From positions 1-64,000 of the forward strand of contig DF240225.1 in assembly GCA_000507305.1 (NCBI GenBank): DNA of 64,000 bases, read 5' to 3'. The DNA comes from Breviolum minutum Mf 1.05b.01. Its lineage: Eukaryota; Sar; Dinophyceae; Suessiales; Symbiodiniaceae. Shown piece after piece: positions 38,205 through 51,272 of this stretch. Both the position numbers and the translations under genes were made by a program. Below the pieces are notes generated by a model. The model searched no databases. It was not told the origin of the DNA and was given only the letters and a program-made list of their open reading frames with translations. The number at the start of each line of letters is the position of its first letter. Positions within the stretch are counted from its first letter, which is position 1.

Positions 38205-40591
38205 GCGATCATAACTCAAGCTGTGCCATCCAATCCGTGGGATGTTGTCCTTCCTAAAGGTGGCAGCCGTCTGACGGTTGATCTGAGATGATGTATCTGC
38301 ATAGGGTAACCGGATACCAATCTGTACCATCCTACAGACTTACCTGGACTTGGCGAGCAATCCAAACCTTAACTATCCTTAAATACTGCTTAGTGCTGAA
38401 ATTTCCAGGATACTTCTCAGTTCGAAGTATCTACAGGTAAGCCGCAGAGATGACATGTAAAATCAGGTTGTGGCATCTTTTTTCATAGCCGAGGTGTGCA
38501 ATATCTACGACATGTTTGTGAAATTATGTGAAGTTGGGATGCATCCACACCAGCCACTTCACCTTCAAATGATTTTAAAGGGTTGTCCTTGGTCCTTGGA
38601 ATTTCAAGATGACAGTAGCTTATTGATTCTTGTTATTTATTTTCTCAAGGTGCAAAGTTTCTACCACTTGCCAATCAAGAAAACTGGAACCTTGCACCGC
38701 TGATGCATTTTTAAAGTAGGGATTGGCAATCAGAACTAATCCTGGCAATGTTTTGCAGCAGAGCGAAATGATTCTACGTCTCAGTTTCAATTGCGGGTGG
38801 CGACCACAACGCTAAGCGCAAGATTCAGCAAGGGGGGTCGGAAGTTACCTCGACCTTTAGCTTTCAGCTCATAGGTCACTTCCACAATTCCCAGCAGGAT
38901 CTAAGCGCAGGGCCAGACCCGCCTTACTTAGATCACCCTTTGAGAGATCCCACGGCTGCCACAACAGGCAGCACATATATTCAGAATAATTATAAATTAT
39001 TCGCTTTGCTATAGGATTATACTGATGTGACGTGACTGAACGCAACCGATGCAGTTGCTTCGTTGTATTTGATAACTGGTTTTCAGCTGAGGCCATTGAC
39101 TAGCAGGCATTCCAGCGCCACTGGTCAACATTTGCAGCAATCAAAGAGCTATGATCACGTGTTTTGGCGCCCTTCCATGTTGAGTCTAAGCGCACAGGAC
39201 AAATCATTTTTGGATTTAGTGCTGAGGACACTGGCATACTATTGTCAATGATTTGGTGCCTGTTGTGGGACGGACGCGGTGAATGGTCTGGCGAGGTCTT
39301 TCGGCGACTTTTTAATGCACGAGGACTTTCTGCAGCCGGCTGAGAAGCTGACACTCTTGGAAAAAGCATGTCATGCGTTATACTGTTGCGAAGCGTTCCG
39401 GCCACCCAACTTGTTGCGATTCTCCAAAGAATTGCACCCAGCCTTCTCAGAGTAAGAGTGGTCACAGGTTGCAGAGATGGCTGCAGGAAGTTTCATCCTC
39501 ATGTGTGAGTCCAGGGTGGCAACGAAAACGGCCACGGATTCACAGGTTTACGGTGCTGTAGTGCCGTGTGCTTCCACTGGGTCATCTTTTGAAGATCATG
39601 CGAGAGGTCAAACGAGTGGTATTCCAGCCTCATGACACATGCAATGAAAGGTTTTGGTGCACATCACGATTTCGAGTCTTCTTGAAGCTAGAAACTATAA
39701 CAACACATGTGTTTGCATGTTTGAGTTACGAGTGATTCCTTGACCAGACTCTGCAGAGAAACATTTGACGCCTGTTACCTGCCTTGATCTTTCATGGCAT
39801 AGTCCAGCCTCATGCTCATCACTGCTCTGGTGGATAGTAGCAGACCCGATGATACCTCACCCACCTTGCATACTCAAATGATCTTATGATGCATCCTGGA
39901 AGCCAGATAATATGCAGCTCATCAATCACGTTGTGCCTTCGCGAGTGGTTACCGCAGCACAGTGTTTGCGGGTTGCCGTTTTAAATCTCATCCGCGTACC
40001 TTGTTCTGAGACTTGGAACAAAACGGTTGATTCTTTTGCCGACTTGCCCTAAGTTTTCTGGCTGCTGCGTGTGTGTATTTTGACATGAAAACACGAAATG
40101 GGTCAGTGTCACCTATTCAAGTTAGTTTTGGGCTGTCTAGCATGCAATTCTCGTGAAGGGAAGACTGACTACGGTATCTTCCATGGTGTTGAATAGAATT
40201 TCATTCTGTGCGTACAAGAGTCTTGAACCATTCTTCATTCTTCAAATCTGAATTTGGCTGTGAAACGGAGTATTCCCCAATATCAGAGTATTCCGAATTT
40301 CAGTATTGTTGTACCATGGATGTAAGGGAAACCAGTACAAAGTATTGACGTTCATGGAGATGTGAACCGAGGTATTCATACTTGCAGTATACTGCAGAGT
40401 TGATGAATCTGCACATCCTCAACAAGTATGCAAAAGTGTTCAACCTCACATCACAAGCAGTGCCGGCACCCTCTGCTGTTCCCGTGACCTTGCAAGGCCT
40501 GCAACTCCCCTTGGAGGTGAAGTACTGGACGCGTCAGCAACTGGAAATGCTGCTCAGCTTCCCACAGCATGTGGCATGGGTCCTTGAATGA
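38205..40591 (+). CDS. Gene of unknown function, 3' exons
   Basis: Exon-like segments are 38205-38259 (AIITQAVPSNPWDVVLPK, donor AAAG|GTGGCA), 38467-38532 (VVASFFIAEVCNIYDMFVK), 39296-39451 (GDFLMHEDFLQPAEKLTLLE and EAFRPPNLLRFSKELHPAFS, donor GA|GTAAGAG) and 40388-40591 (LMNLHILNKYAKVFNLTSQ and VKYWTRQQLEMLLSF, stop TGA 40589-40591). The last two are strongly protein-like and helical. The phase does not close between 39451 and 40388, so at least one exon in that 0.9-kb interval is missing. No family is recognised. A helical-repeat protein is possible but not shown. Confidence 0.5.
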
Positions 40592-40611
40592 CGGGATATG
40601 ATCGCCAGTAA

Positions 40612-40666
<55 letters not shown>
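40612..40666. repeat. (GAT)n microsatellite
   Basis: About eighteen uninterrupted GAT units start 20 bases after the stop codon of the preceding gene, so they are probably in its 3' untranslated or intergenic sequence. Confidence 0.95.
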
Positions 40667-41707
40667 TGATTTATCATTGATTATAATAGTTCGTCGGACC
40701 GAGAGTCAGGCTTCTGAGGGACCAAGCTCATTTGCTGTACACACTCCCTTACAGAAACTGTCAACTTTTGGATATTGACAATTGGCACTTGATCAAGCTA
40801 CTTTGTCGTCCCTCACTCCGTAGGTTTGTCATGAGTGGTGGCGTGCTCCGGCCCAAGAACTGCTCCATGCCAGACGAGCGGCTGCTGGTGCAGTGCTGCG
40901 GGAAAGTCTTTTCTTGCGCAGAGCGGAGGTTGTTTTCCTCTATGGTGACAGACAATTCACGATGTGGTTTCTTCAACCATGAAGACTTACCTTCTACTCA
41001 AGACATTTTCCAACAACCTATTAGTCGATATGTACTGTGGTCATACATGATCTTATATCATATATTATATAATCAGAATTTACCTACTATGTACTATACA
41101 TTAGATTTATGTAATATAAGATGTATAAATTCCAAAACTGGCAGTCATGTCGGGGTGAGCATGTCAGGAACAGCTGAGATAAGCTAATAAACTCTGGAAT
41201 GCAATCAGACGAAAACCAATCTTGCCAGCATTGCGGCAGGCAAATAACTAGGATAGGGCAGCCTGTGGTCACGCAGCAAACGTTTTAAAAAACTAAGTTG
41301 TTTCAATTTACAAAGAATTTCAATGTCAAGGCTGTCTGGATCCCGTCGTACACTCCAGTTCTTTGGCCAGGCGAATGCTTCGATGAGCAAGGAAGAAGTG
41401 GTTCATTCCTTGTCGCAGGTGGATAGTTCCAAGCAACAAATATACGGTGGATTACCTGATTATTCGGGAGATGTTTGTGGGCGACGATGGGTTACATAGT
41501 TGCCAAATGGAGTGTCGATGAACTCTACTCTACTCTCTTTTCAAGCATGGCACAGATCTTCGTATTCGTATTCCAAGCCTTTGCGACACACAGACTTCAA
41601 TCAATCGTGAGCACTTGGGGAACCATGATTTTTTGGATATTTTAGATTTACTAGCCACAAAATTATCCCACATACCCTGCATGTAGCATGGGGCTTGCTG
41701 ATTGCAG

Positions 41708-42351
41708 GCAGCAGAATGGATTGCCAGTGCCGATGCACTGCTGATTGGTAGCGGGGTACGGCAGACCCAGGGTGCAGATCGGTTTGCAAGAGGCGCCTGC
41801 TTTGCAAATGACCAGCCGCTGACAGCTATTGAATCGCCTGAGGCTGGTATGGGTGTAGATGCTGGACTGGGTACCTTCCGTGGTGGCAAGAAAGGCCGGA
41901 TCTGGGGTCGATTCGACATGGCGAGCTGGGCTGTTCATTGGAGGATTCGTGAGGGTCTGTATTCATTATTAGTTACAGTACTTGTTCTTTCTTTCCTCCT
42001 TTCTTTCTTGTTTAATTTTTGTTTGACTATATACTATATTTATTTTCTTCATTGATTCAACTCTTTTTTCCTGTATATTTGTGTGCACTCGTAGATGCAA
42101 AGGAATGCTGCAATTTGTATCATAGTGCATTATCATATAGATTCGGAGAAAATCGATACAACTCCGCCCTGCAGAGGTGTAAGTTGGTATGGACCGAGAG
42201 AGACAAAGCTTTAGGCTCCCAATGAAAAGCTATGAAAAGGCTTGACTCACATCAGGAACTCCCAGAAACTCCCTCCGCAGGTGTTTGGGATGGCCTGGAG
42301 GCGGTCGGCTTGGCCTACGAGGAGATCTGTGAACCGAGATGGTTCGACGAG
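41708..42351 (+). CDS. Sir2-family NAD-dependent deacylase, N-terminal part only
   Basis: Three exons rebuild the start of a Sir2 catalytic domain: 41708-41755, 41843-41906 and 42281-42351. They join in phase (0/0, then 1/1) to give SADALLIGSGAGMGVDAGLG followed by TFRGGKKGRIWG and then GLEAVGLAYEEICEPRWFDE. The first two pieces are the NAD-binding GAGxG..SGxxxFRG signature of sirtuins. The Ala after VD, where Ser is usual, is a minor change. The last exon ends before GCAGGG, a GC donor. The first intron is only 87 bases and stays open. The rest of a sirtuin (the TSN-x-D stretch, catalytic His and zinc cysteines) is not found downstream before 64 kb: the sequence changes character within about 120 bases. 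The start codon exon was not located. The identification is firm. Whether the gene is truncated or interrupted is open. Confidence 0.85.
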
Positions 42352-44393
42352 GCAGGGTGGGTCAAAGCAATTAGGGTCAATCGATGTCAACCTACACAAA
42401 TCATCTTGTCAAAGATCCGGAATCTCCATCTACAGGCCAGGCAAATCTTGTATAATATATCCTAATAATTCCTAATATTTGATTATCATATAATTGAATG
42501 ACCTTGACCTTCCAAACCTCGAAAAAAGCCGAGTTCGCTATAAAACCTCGGTTTTGTTGTGGAAATCCTGGGTTTTGGGAAAACATGGGTTTTCGGTGCT
42601 TCTTTTTTCCTGCCAACTTTTGCTCGGATCTTTGCCAAATCGAATTTGTTGCATGTAACGCATGTAAATTTGGCCATAGATCCGTGATTACCGTGATTCG
42701 GATCGATATTTCCCCGAAAAAAACTTGAAAACATCTATCAAAATATAGATGCTCCGGGGAGGTCGGAACCAAGGGTTCGCCACGGGTTTGAAAAAACGCA
42801 GGGTTTTTTGCAGGACCCAGGGCTTGACATCAAAAACACGGGGTTTCAAACCCAAGATCCTGGGTTGCCACGGGTAAATCAGGGGTCTACCACGGGTTGA
42901 CATATCGACCCCTGCTTTTTCCCATCAAAAATCATAAAAGTACGATCTAAAACCAATACAAAACCAAGTTTTTCCGGTCATCCCCAAAAGTCCTGCTAAA
43001 ATGGTGACGGAAAACTCCAATCGAACTATCCCAGTTTCCAAAGGATGATGGAGCGCCATTCATAAATTTTAGGAATACCCCAGTTTTTTATATGAAACCC
43101 TCGTTATTTTTATATGATGGATCAAACACCCGGTTTTGTTTCTAGACCCAGCATTTTTTCAGGGTTTAGAAGCGCATGGTATATATATATATATACCTGA
43201 GAAACCGTATTGAATTGACATTTTTTTTGGTCAATTATGGGTAAACCCCGTAATGTCCCAAAAAAATCACCATATGCGTATTTGGGTTCGTATTTGATGC
43301 GCGTAGAGGAGCTAACCCGTAATAAACCCGTATTTTTTCATCATGTTGAAAAAAAAACGTACCCGTATGTTGGAAAAATACCGTATTTGGCAAAAACCCG
43401 TAATCGACAAAAAAAAGGAAAAATACGTTTTGACCAAAAAAAATGGCAATATCCCTGGGATTCAACGACTGTTAATTTAACCGTCTTTCCACAACCTCTG
43501 TTTTTTGACATCCAGCGACTGTTTTTTGACATCCGGGCCACGGTCTTGCCAGGCTGTGTTTGTTGATTCTTTGCATGTCTGATTGTGGCTTTTAAAAGCT
43601 AATTAGGTGACATGTCAGATGATTCAATAGACAATTTGGGTCACCGCACTTCACCTCCAAGTTTGTTGCTTTTTCACCAGGTGGTGGCTTTAAAATTTCC
43701 GATTGCCAAAATACAAACATAATTCTGATGTTTAAAACTGAAGTATAGCGCAAGTGAAAGATGTGAAAGAACCTTTTTGAAGAGAACTCAAGGTTAGTTT
43801 TTAAGGAGCCCACCATAACCCACGATTTTTTTGGAATAGGGGATATCCAGATATTGCTGATTAGATCTTTTATTCCAATCATGCGGGCGGCTTTTGCAAA
43901 AGACGCCATGGACCAAACTGGTTGGATTCCACCAGGTGCAACCCCCACCCGGATCACTGATCCTGCCTTGCTTTTTTTTTCACAGCTGGTTGGCAAACAA
44001 CTCTGCAGTGTCCGAATTGGTGGGATTCCGAAAGCCATTTTTGGGTGAGCCATACGGTGCATTGAAACAAATCCAAAATTTACATATCACATCCCAATAA
44101 ATCAAAACGCCCAAGGTTTAACTTTTTCAAATTTTTTTGGTCAGCCCCGAATTTTCTAATAACGGGGTTTTGGATTTCAAGCACATGCTCTTGACATTCA
44201 GGCCATTGTTGCACTAGCTAGTCCTGGTAGCCATGGCAAGTGGACAGGCTAATGCCCGTCGGCGGTGCCGCCCTGAAGTCTTATCACTACTTAAGGTGTG
44301 GTACGTATATTTATTGGAGGGTGGCTATACCCCTATATACATGAAAAAAAATCCATTTAATTAAGATCGCTTTCCCCCAAAATGCCTTTGCAG
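42352..44393. other. Junction and start of AT/poly-purine block B
   Basis: From about 42,470 the texture changes to runs rich in GGGTTTT, CCACGGG and, at 43,240-43,400, CCCGTA/ACCCGTAA words mixed with A-runs. A TATATA tract lies at 43,179-43,196. Open frames at 43,237-43,566 and 43,854-44,048 are present on both strands and I do not call them. The latter could be an exon (plus strand reads DQTGWIPPGATPTRITDPA). Confidence 0.5.
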
Positions 44394-47300
44394 GTCTTCT
44401 ATGAGGAGATGTGCCAGGACAAGCAGTTCATCCGCACTCGTCGAAAGGAGCTCCGTAATATGTCAAGTTTGGATGATCGCGACCCAAGGGTAACATGACA
44501 GCATTTAAATACGTGTCATTTTTCCAATATAGAAATCATGAAAATCAATCATGAAAATCACCTTTAATCAATCGGAATCATGAGGCATGCAAGTTTGCCT
44601 TTGTGGACATTACGGTCCCACGTGTTGGTGAACGTGAGGCGCCATCTTTTGCAGTTAGCCTTGAAATGTCATGAATATAATTAAGCAATTTGAACTGCTT
44701 TCCTGGAAGTTAGTTTTGGGTTTTAAAAAATTATGCCACAGCCAGCTAACTAGCAATCGTACTTCCCAGTACATGCGCACAACATTCGATTCCAAAGCAA
44801 AGCCGGTCAGCCAGCATGCAGGTGGTTACTGATCGCAACTTCGAGTTCAACGCAAGGTACATTGCTACGTTCCTGGGTGAATCCTCGTCCTTGCCCCGGA
44901 AAGTTGAAGTTGAGGACTGGTCCAGCTAGAAATCAAACTAGAAATCAATTAAGCCGTTTTAACATGAATTACTCAACAAATCAAACATTCCACATCCAAG
45001 CACCCTTGGCCAGGAAGTCTTGCGAAAACTCTCTATGAAGTATCGACTTAACCCACAGTTCACGGAACATTTCCAGCATGAGGCCAGAATGTCTATCTTG
45101 AATTTTGTTGATTTTCCGTTTTGGCCAACTTTGGACTTTGGCTGATGATTCTTCATTCATGCAAGAAATCGCCTCTACTTAGGCAATTGTTTCCTATTAA
45201 TTAATTTTCATGACCTGGTGCCAGGCTTGGAGCATCGTCGAAGGATCACATCACCGTGCTCTGTGCTCTTACGTGATGGAAAGAGCGCAAAAGAATGTTG
45301 GTGTTAGGCGCAGAACATGTCAAACACGCCCAAATAAATGCTTCATACTTTCTTTCCCGGGCAGGTCAGAGAATAAGCATGGCCGTATGAAAGAACTCAA
45401 AGATGTGGTGAGGATGAAACTACAAGATACTTGTTCTTTGAAACCGGATATCTGAGACATTTGAAAATTGAGTCAAAGATTAATTAGTTGTCCCCATGAT
45501 CCCAGCTAGCATATAAGGAATGTGGAAAGCTTCGTCCTGATGGCAAAAAAGTCGCTGAACGTGGGCCTAGGGCTGCTTCTAAGGAGACCCCCCAGACTAG
45601 CACCAGGTTTTCCATCACGGTTCCCTCACCACGTGGATCGCCAACCCCACAGAGCTAGCCTGCAGGAGTCTTTGGCACGAGGATCTTCAAGTTGCAGCGC
45701 AACTGAGTTGGAGGTGGATATGCATGATGAGGTCATCCAAATTGTGTTTTGGATTGCAAACTTAATTGGAAAATATATAAATCGAAATCATGGATCCCAT
45801 AAGATGAAGAAATAGGTTTCATTTAATCTTCGAAAACAAAAAGCAAATCAAGACCAACAAAACCCCATTATGCGTATATATACCGAATCCCAGGATGATG
45901 ATTCAGAGCCAGAGGACGTCATCCAACTTCACGACCAGCCTATGGCTGATTCCCAGTGCCCAGCAGAGATGGAGGTCACACCTCATGATTCCTCAGAGGA
46001 GCGTGAGGAGCCAAACAAAAAATATGCTGTCTGCATTTGTTGTGACTCGAAGAATATTACGTCCACACACGCCAATGGGGATTATCATGATATCTACGTC
46101 GGTGATATGTTGGGAACTTGGGGCCTGCATGGGAAATTATAATTGATTTACGACAAATATACGAGTACATATGATCCAGCCAATGAATCATGAAAATAAT
46201 ATCCAGGATGATGCTGATGCTGCTGAGCGTGATCTTTGCAGCGATGAAGATGGCAAAGATGCGGTGACAAAGGCGTGTCTGGTGGTAGCTGAGTGAGATG
46301 ATAGTTAGTTTTTCAGGGTCCCTCACACTCAGACTAAAAATGTTTGGACGTAGGATGCAAAGAAGCCGTTGACGCCAGATCTAGCTGCACAAGATGTAGC
46401 ATTGGAGGAGGCAGCTGATGAGCTATGTAAGAAAATGAGTAAGGTAAATGATCCTGATGTTGTGAAGGCCAGTCGCTAGGGTGGGTGGCAATTTTTTTGG
46501 GATAGGAGCTAGAATCAAAGCAATATAATCTCAAATCGAATCCCAAATTGAATCTCAAACGTTGGATGGTCAATGTTGAATCTCAAATTAAATTGGATAG
46601 TTGTCAAGTTTTTTTTATGGGATGTTTTGAAGGCCCAAAGGGCAATGAGGGCAGCTGCAAAGAAAAGAAAGCTTGAAGAGGAAGAGCAGGAAGCACAAGA
46701 AAAGAAAAAGACGAAAGAAAAGGGCAAAGGTCGAAAGGGAAAAGGAAAGGGTCGAAAAAAAACTGATTCAGATGAAGTAGTAGAACAAGCAGAGGAACAA
46801 GTTGAAGATGAAGACAAAGCACACAAAGATAACCAAAGTGAAGAAGATAGAGAGATACCAAAACCCAAAGGGCGAGGTCGTGGACGTGGTGGGCGTGGTA
46901 GGGGTGGTCGGGGTGGGCACACAAAGGAAGATGTAGTGCCAACCCCGACAGCTCACAAGCCAAAGGGAAATGCACTTCCAGATGATTGTTACGAGGCAGG
47001 GTTTTAATTCTGTCTAGCACATATATAGAATCTAGTACACATGCATGTATATTTATAAATAGTCTTCAGAATTCAACAACCATTGCAAAGCTGAAGATGG
47101 CAAATCAATATGACTTGAATTGATTTGAATTGCGAAACAGTTTATAATTTAAAGCTTTGTTTCTCCCAGCTTTCGAAACTCTTTTACCCCGTATACCCAA
47201 TTCTGCCTAGATTCGTCAACGCGTCGTGCCACAGGTTGCCAACTTGAAGGCCTTGGCCAAAAAGTGCAGCAAATGCGAGATCATGAAAGGAGCGATCCCA

Positions 47301-50300
47301 GAACTTCCAATTTACGCAAAGTCAATGCCTTGGCCAATATATTTTTTGTTCCAAAAATCCCTAGAGGAGTAGCAAGTTTCAGAATCTGCTAACCAACAAA
47401 ATATACACGAGCTTTGCAATTTGCGTACTTGAGGTCCTTTACCATCAGGCCTCCTTCTACAGCATGCTCTCCAAACGCGTCATCAATTGGGGTGCTGTCG
47501 GGGAACTTGGTGTCAGTGAATTATAAAAAGATTTTTTTCGTGGGTGGAACATGTACTGAACAATATATGCAAATCTGAAATCGTTGCTTAGTATACACCC
47601 AGCTAGTGTTGCCATGATCAAAAAAGTCAATTTGCAAAAGGTCTCATGAAAAATCTGTTTAATAAGATTTAGGTTTTTGACTTTTCTGACTTGGGCTAGG
47701 TTGACCACAGCTGGGTTTTATGTCTACAATGCCTGCCCTGTCACTGCGGGAAAGCTTCAGAAGTTTGATGGCATTGAGGCGTGGGGCCCACACCATGTTT
47801 AAATTGGCTATAATTTTTATATAATTATATGCATGTATATATATAAATAAATATATAAAGCAATTCAACTGGATTCATGATTCGATGATCGAAATATATG
47901 TTGGAACAAAAGTATTAATATCAACTTTCGACGACCCGGCAGGTCAGGATCAACAAAAAGGATGGTTGCTCCATTTTTTGGAAAACCAATGGTGGTCCCA
48001 AAAAATCGTCAGCTGCCCAGAAATTTTGCCACCTCCCATCCCTGTTTCTGTGTGAATCTGATTATTTTGAAATCAATAATTAGCCCGTACGTTCTGATAT
48101 CAAGTGTTACCTCATATTATATATATAAATAACTCATCTTCCATTTCTTTCAGTTCTTTCAAGCCCTCCATGCTCGAATTCCTTCTCAACGCCAATTCAT
48201 TTTGCTGCCAAGGTGGTGGATTGCCAAAGTTGTTGCACGCTGGGAGCCTGCCGGGGAGCATCCATGGGAATCCCGTGAATACGGGATTGTGGACGTGGAC
48301 TGAGTGTAAAGTAGCGACGTATGCTCATTACAAGTGGTTTTGTCACATATATCATGTCAAGCTGACAGTCAGCTTGATGTGTTGGGTCATGAGGCGCATA
48401 TCATGGGCCTTGGGGTCTACAGCTGTTGGCACGAAGGATGTCAAAAGCTGTAATTTACATCAAAGTACTACATAGTCGTGTTGCCAAATTATGATCGACG
48501 TATGTGCTGGGAAAACTTCAGGGTTCATCACCATTTTGTACTCGCTTCGAATGCTGGATTGAGAGTCATGATTTTTAAAAAGCAGAAAAGTTAGCTGATT
48601 CATGTGAGGTCGTTTTTGGCTCCCCAGTCCTTGATTAAAATTTTCTTGGAAGTTTCTTCAAAGATGCCATTTGTGCCATGGAACTGTTGCGGGATGGCGC
48701 TAACCCGACGACAGTCTAGATTGTTGTTGGCCATGGGGTTTCCACTTATCATGTTTCTTGGTTCATAGCTTGTGATCCAAGTTCGACTTGCAAGAAAAAG
48801 GGCTGGCCACAGAAAACACATGTCAAGCCAATCAATCAATTGAGGTTACATGTGGTGGATTATGTTTGCCAAGTGGCTGACCACGACATGCGCTTGGCCA
48901 GAGCTGGGGTTCCTAGTTAGTTAGCTAAATACGTTTGAAATTTGGATTTACTTCCACCTTGGTTTTGATTTGAGTATAAGTACAGTGTATCCCGCCAGAA
49001 TTTTCTCACTCGATCAACCATCTACTAAGTTCGAAAAGAATACAAATAGGTTTTACCTGGAATTATATAGTTGGAAAACAAATTCATAGCCACCCCATCG
49101 ACCTCCGACTGAGTTGGAACAATTTAAAGGTGACACCTCAACCATCCATTGCGTATTGAGTTGGAAAAGCTAGATCTAAGCTAAAAAAACATTCCAATCA
49201 AACTTCAACTATTTCTTGCTTGAGGACTTGGATGCCATTGACTTCTTTTCTGGTGAGGGCCGCAGCATCTACAACGCATACAGTCCAGGCCCCAGCTAAA
49301 TCCAGCTAATACATATGTGCATGGTGTTTGCTAATTATCAAAAATGCAACCAGAGCATTGCTCAACTCACATGAAAAATTGATGAAGAAATACGGTTATA
49401 AATTACCGATCCTGCCATCAACCTCCATGTTGATTCCTGACTTTGGTCCCGCCCAAGCGTACCTGGAATGAGGCAACAGGGAGCTTGCTGCGCCGTTTCC
49501 TCAGCAGTGAACTGTGAGAATAGCCAACACTTTAAAAGTTTCTCACTTTATTTTTTTTGGATTCATGAATATAATTTTTGATTTAATATGATCGATAGAT
49601 CTATATCATGTAATATCGGAAGATTTGAAAGCTTGCGGGGTTTATAATTGGCACACGTGCGCTCGCTACAGGAAGTACTTTGAAGTGAACGACAACCCAG
49701 AGAAGCATGACTTGAACAGCGTGCCAGAGCCTCAAGGGTGAAATTTATAACGCATGTTCTAAATTTGAATAATTCCAAATGTTTTCAAGGTTTTATTGCA
49801 AGAAGATTGCAAAATACACAGGCGTGATTGAATAGGCATGCTTCGCCAATTCAAAATGCAGGGCTCATCCAGTTACGTAATTACTGTGATTGGAAATTGC
49901 TTCATCCATGCCTGCATGTAGATACCAAGTACAAATATACGATTTGATTGATTGTTTATATATATATATACCTTGATTGCCTCACTGTCTCTGGTCCAAG
50001 GGCTGGTCTTTGTCAAGCGGTGACTTACATCCTGCGGTGCAAGCCCTTGGCGCTTGTGGTGGGGGGTCCCCCATGTAGTAGCTGGGTGTGGATCAATGCT
50101 GCTACAAGTTGCCGTAGCAAGGGTGATACTCTGGGCGATACATCGAAGGAGTATGTGCGAAACAGCAATTTGTTTCTTGTTTCAAAATTAGATACATACA
50201 TGCCGGCCTACATACAACTTGTTTTTTTGATGATGGGATTCAAAACATAGCTAAGTGGTTGTGTGCAGTCCGGACAGTTCAAAAAAAGCCATGAATATTT

Positions 50301-51272
50301 CAATGTTCACCCAACCCGTTGGTCTAAATTGAGGCTGACTGCACGTTGGGCATTGTTGCTTCTTTTGTGTGCGGTGCGCCAAATTCTCACCATTACGGAG
50401 CAGCCGATGACCTCGATAATGCGACATTACCCCTACATCAAATATGTCGTCGATACGTTGAAGTACTTCCAGCTCCCACACTATGAAAGCTTTCTGTCCC
50501 CTTGCTTGGTTGAGGTAGCTATGCATATGTAGTCTTTCGGTGTATTGTTGCTATATTTTCCTTGGAATTACATTTTTTACTTCTGCGAATACTGGTCAAA
50601 GTGGCAATTCGGATTTCATGAATAATGATTCGAGGTGGATGGGCATGTATGGAGCCAAAACTTGGAAGGGGACCAAGCTTTGGGGCACTGCGTGCTGTCC
50701 TCAGCATTTGTGATGTCACGTTCAGCTTTGATTGTTTTAAAACTTTGGTATTCTCATGGAAATGGAACAATTGGTAGTGAATTTGTTTTTTTTTGGGTGT
50801 GGACTCAAGATTTCTATATATATATATATATACGTTCCATCCGTGGATCAATCAAGCAATTTCATTCACCCGAAATGCCTCATCTTGGCTGAGGCCGTTT
50901 CAATGGAAGCTCATGCGCAAAGTTACCAAAGGCATGCGCAAACGGATCAAGAGAACAGCAATTAAAGTGAAAATGGTGAAGCGAACTACAACTGCCGGTG
51001 GAAAGGTCAGTGTGTATTTTGACTTATACACTTATATCAGTTTGCTGTTGTTTCCTTTCCAGATTTCCAAGCTAGCTTTTCTTTTGTGTATATCGCCAAG
51101 TGATATTTTTGCAAAAGGACAAAACTATATATATATATATATAGTAGCTAGCTTAGAGCTCAGGTCTGGAGGAAGCTACATGAAACGCTCTGCAGCATAC
51201 CCCCGACAATTTGGTGAAGCTTTGTGCAAACACCATCAACGCTTTATTGATGCTTGTTTGAATCCTAGATAA
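44394..51272 (+). CDS. Large multi-exon gene ending in a cytosine-methyltransferase-like domain
   Basis: Clear exons: 44394-44489, 44822-44856, 45225-45296, 45892-46019, 46207-46284, 46354-46443, 46633-46995, 47211-47320, 47463-47509, 47711-47796, 47943-48050, 48154-48300, 48373-48444, 49225-49275, 49672-49737, 50001-50171, 50334-50495, 50635-50691, 50894-51013, 51164-51272 (stop TAA). Phases agree through 46207-47943 and 49672-51272. The N-terminal half is acidic, then Lys-rich and RGG-like (46.63-47.0 kb). The C-terminal half carries, in C5-methyltransferase order, AIDFFSGEG (motif I-like), VVGGPPCSSW (motif IV PC loop), ILTITEQPMTS (EQP where ENV is usual) and WMGMYGAKTWKGTKLWGTA. By family knowledge this would bind AdoMet and methylate DNA. 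Activity is inferred, since the EQP and a poorly resolved motif I-IV gap could mean divergence. In-frame stops at 45.65 and 48.717 kb may be missed introns or decay. Confidence 0.6.
49957..49972. repeat. Representative intronic (TA)n tract of block B
   Basis: A perfect TA run lies in the intron upstream of the GPPCSS exon. Comparable runs occur in block B introns at about 43,179, 50,816, 51,126, 53,101, 53,477, 53,673, 53,860, 55,382, 56,057 and 58,682. They are much rarer before 42 kb. Confidence 0.8.

Noticed and set aside
43854..44048. Open frames on both strands around DQTGWIPPGATPTRITDPA
   Set aside because: Both strands look equally plausible and neither has clear splice borders.
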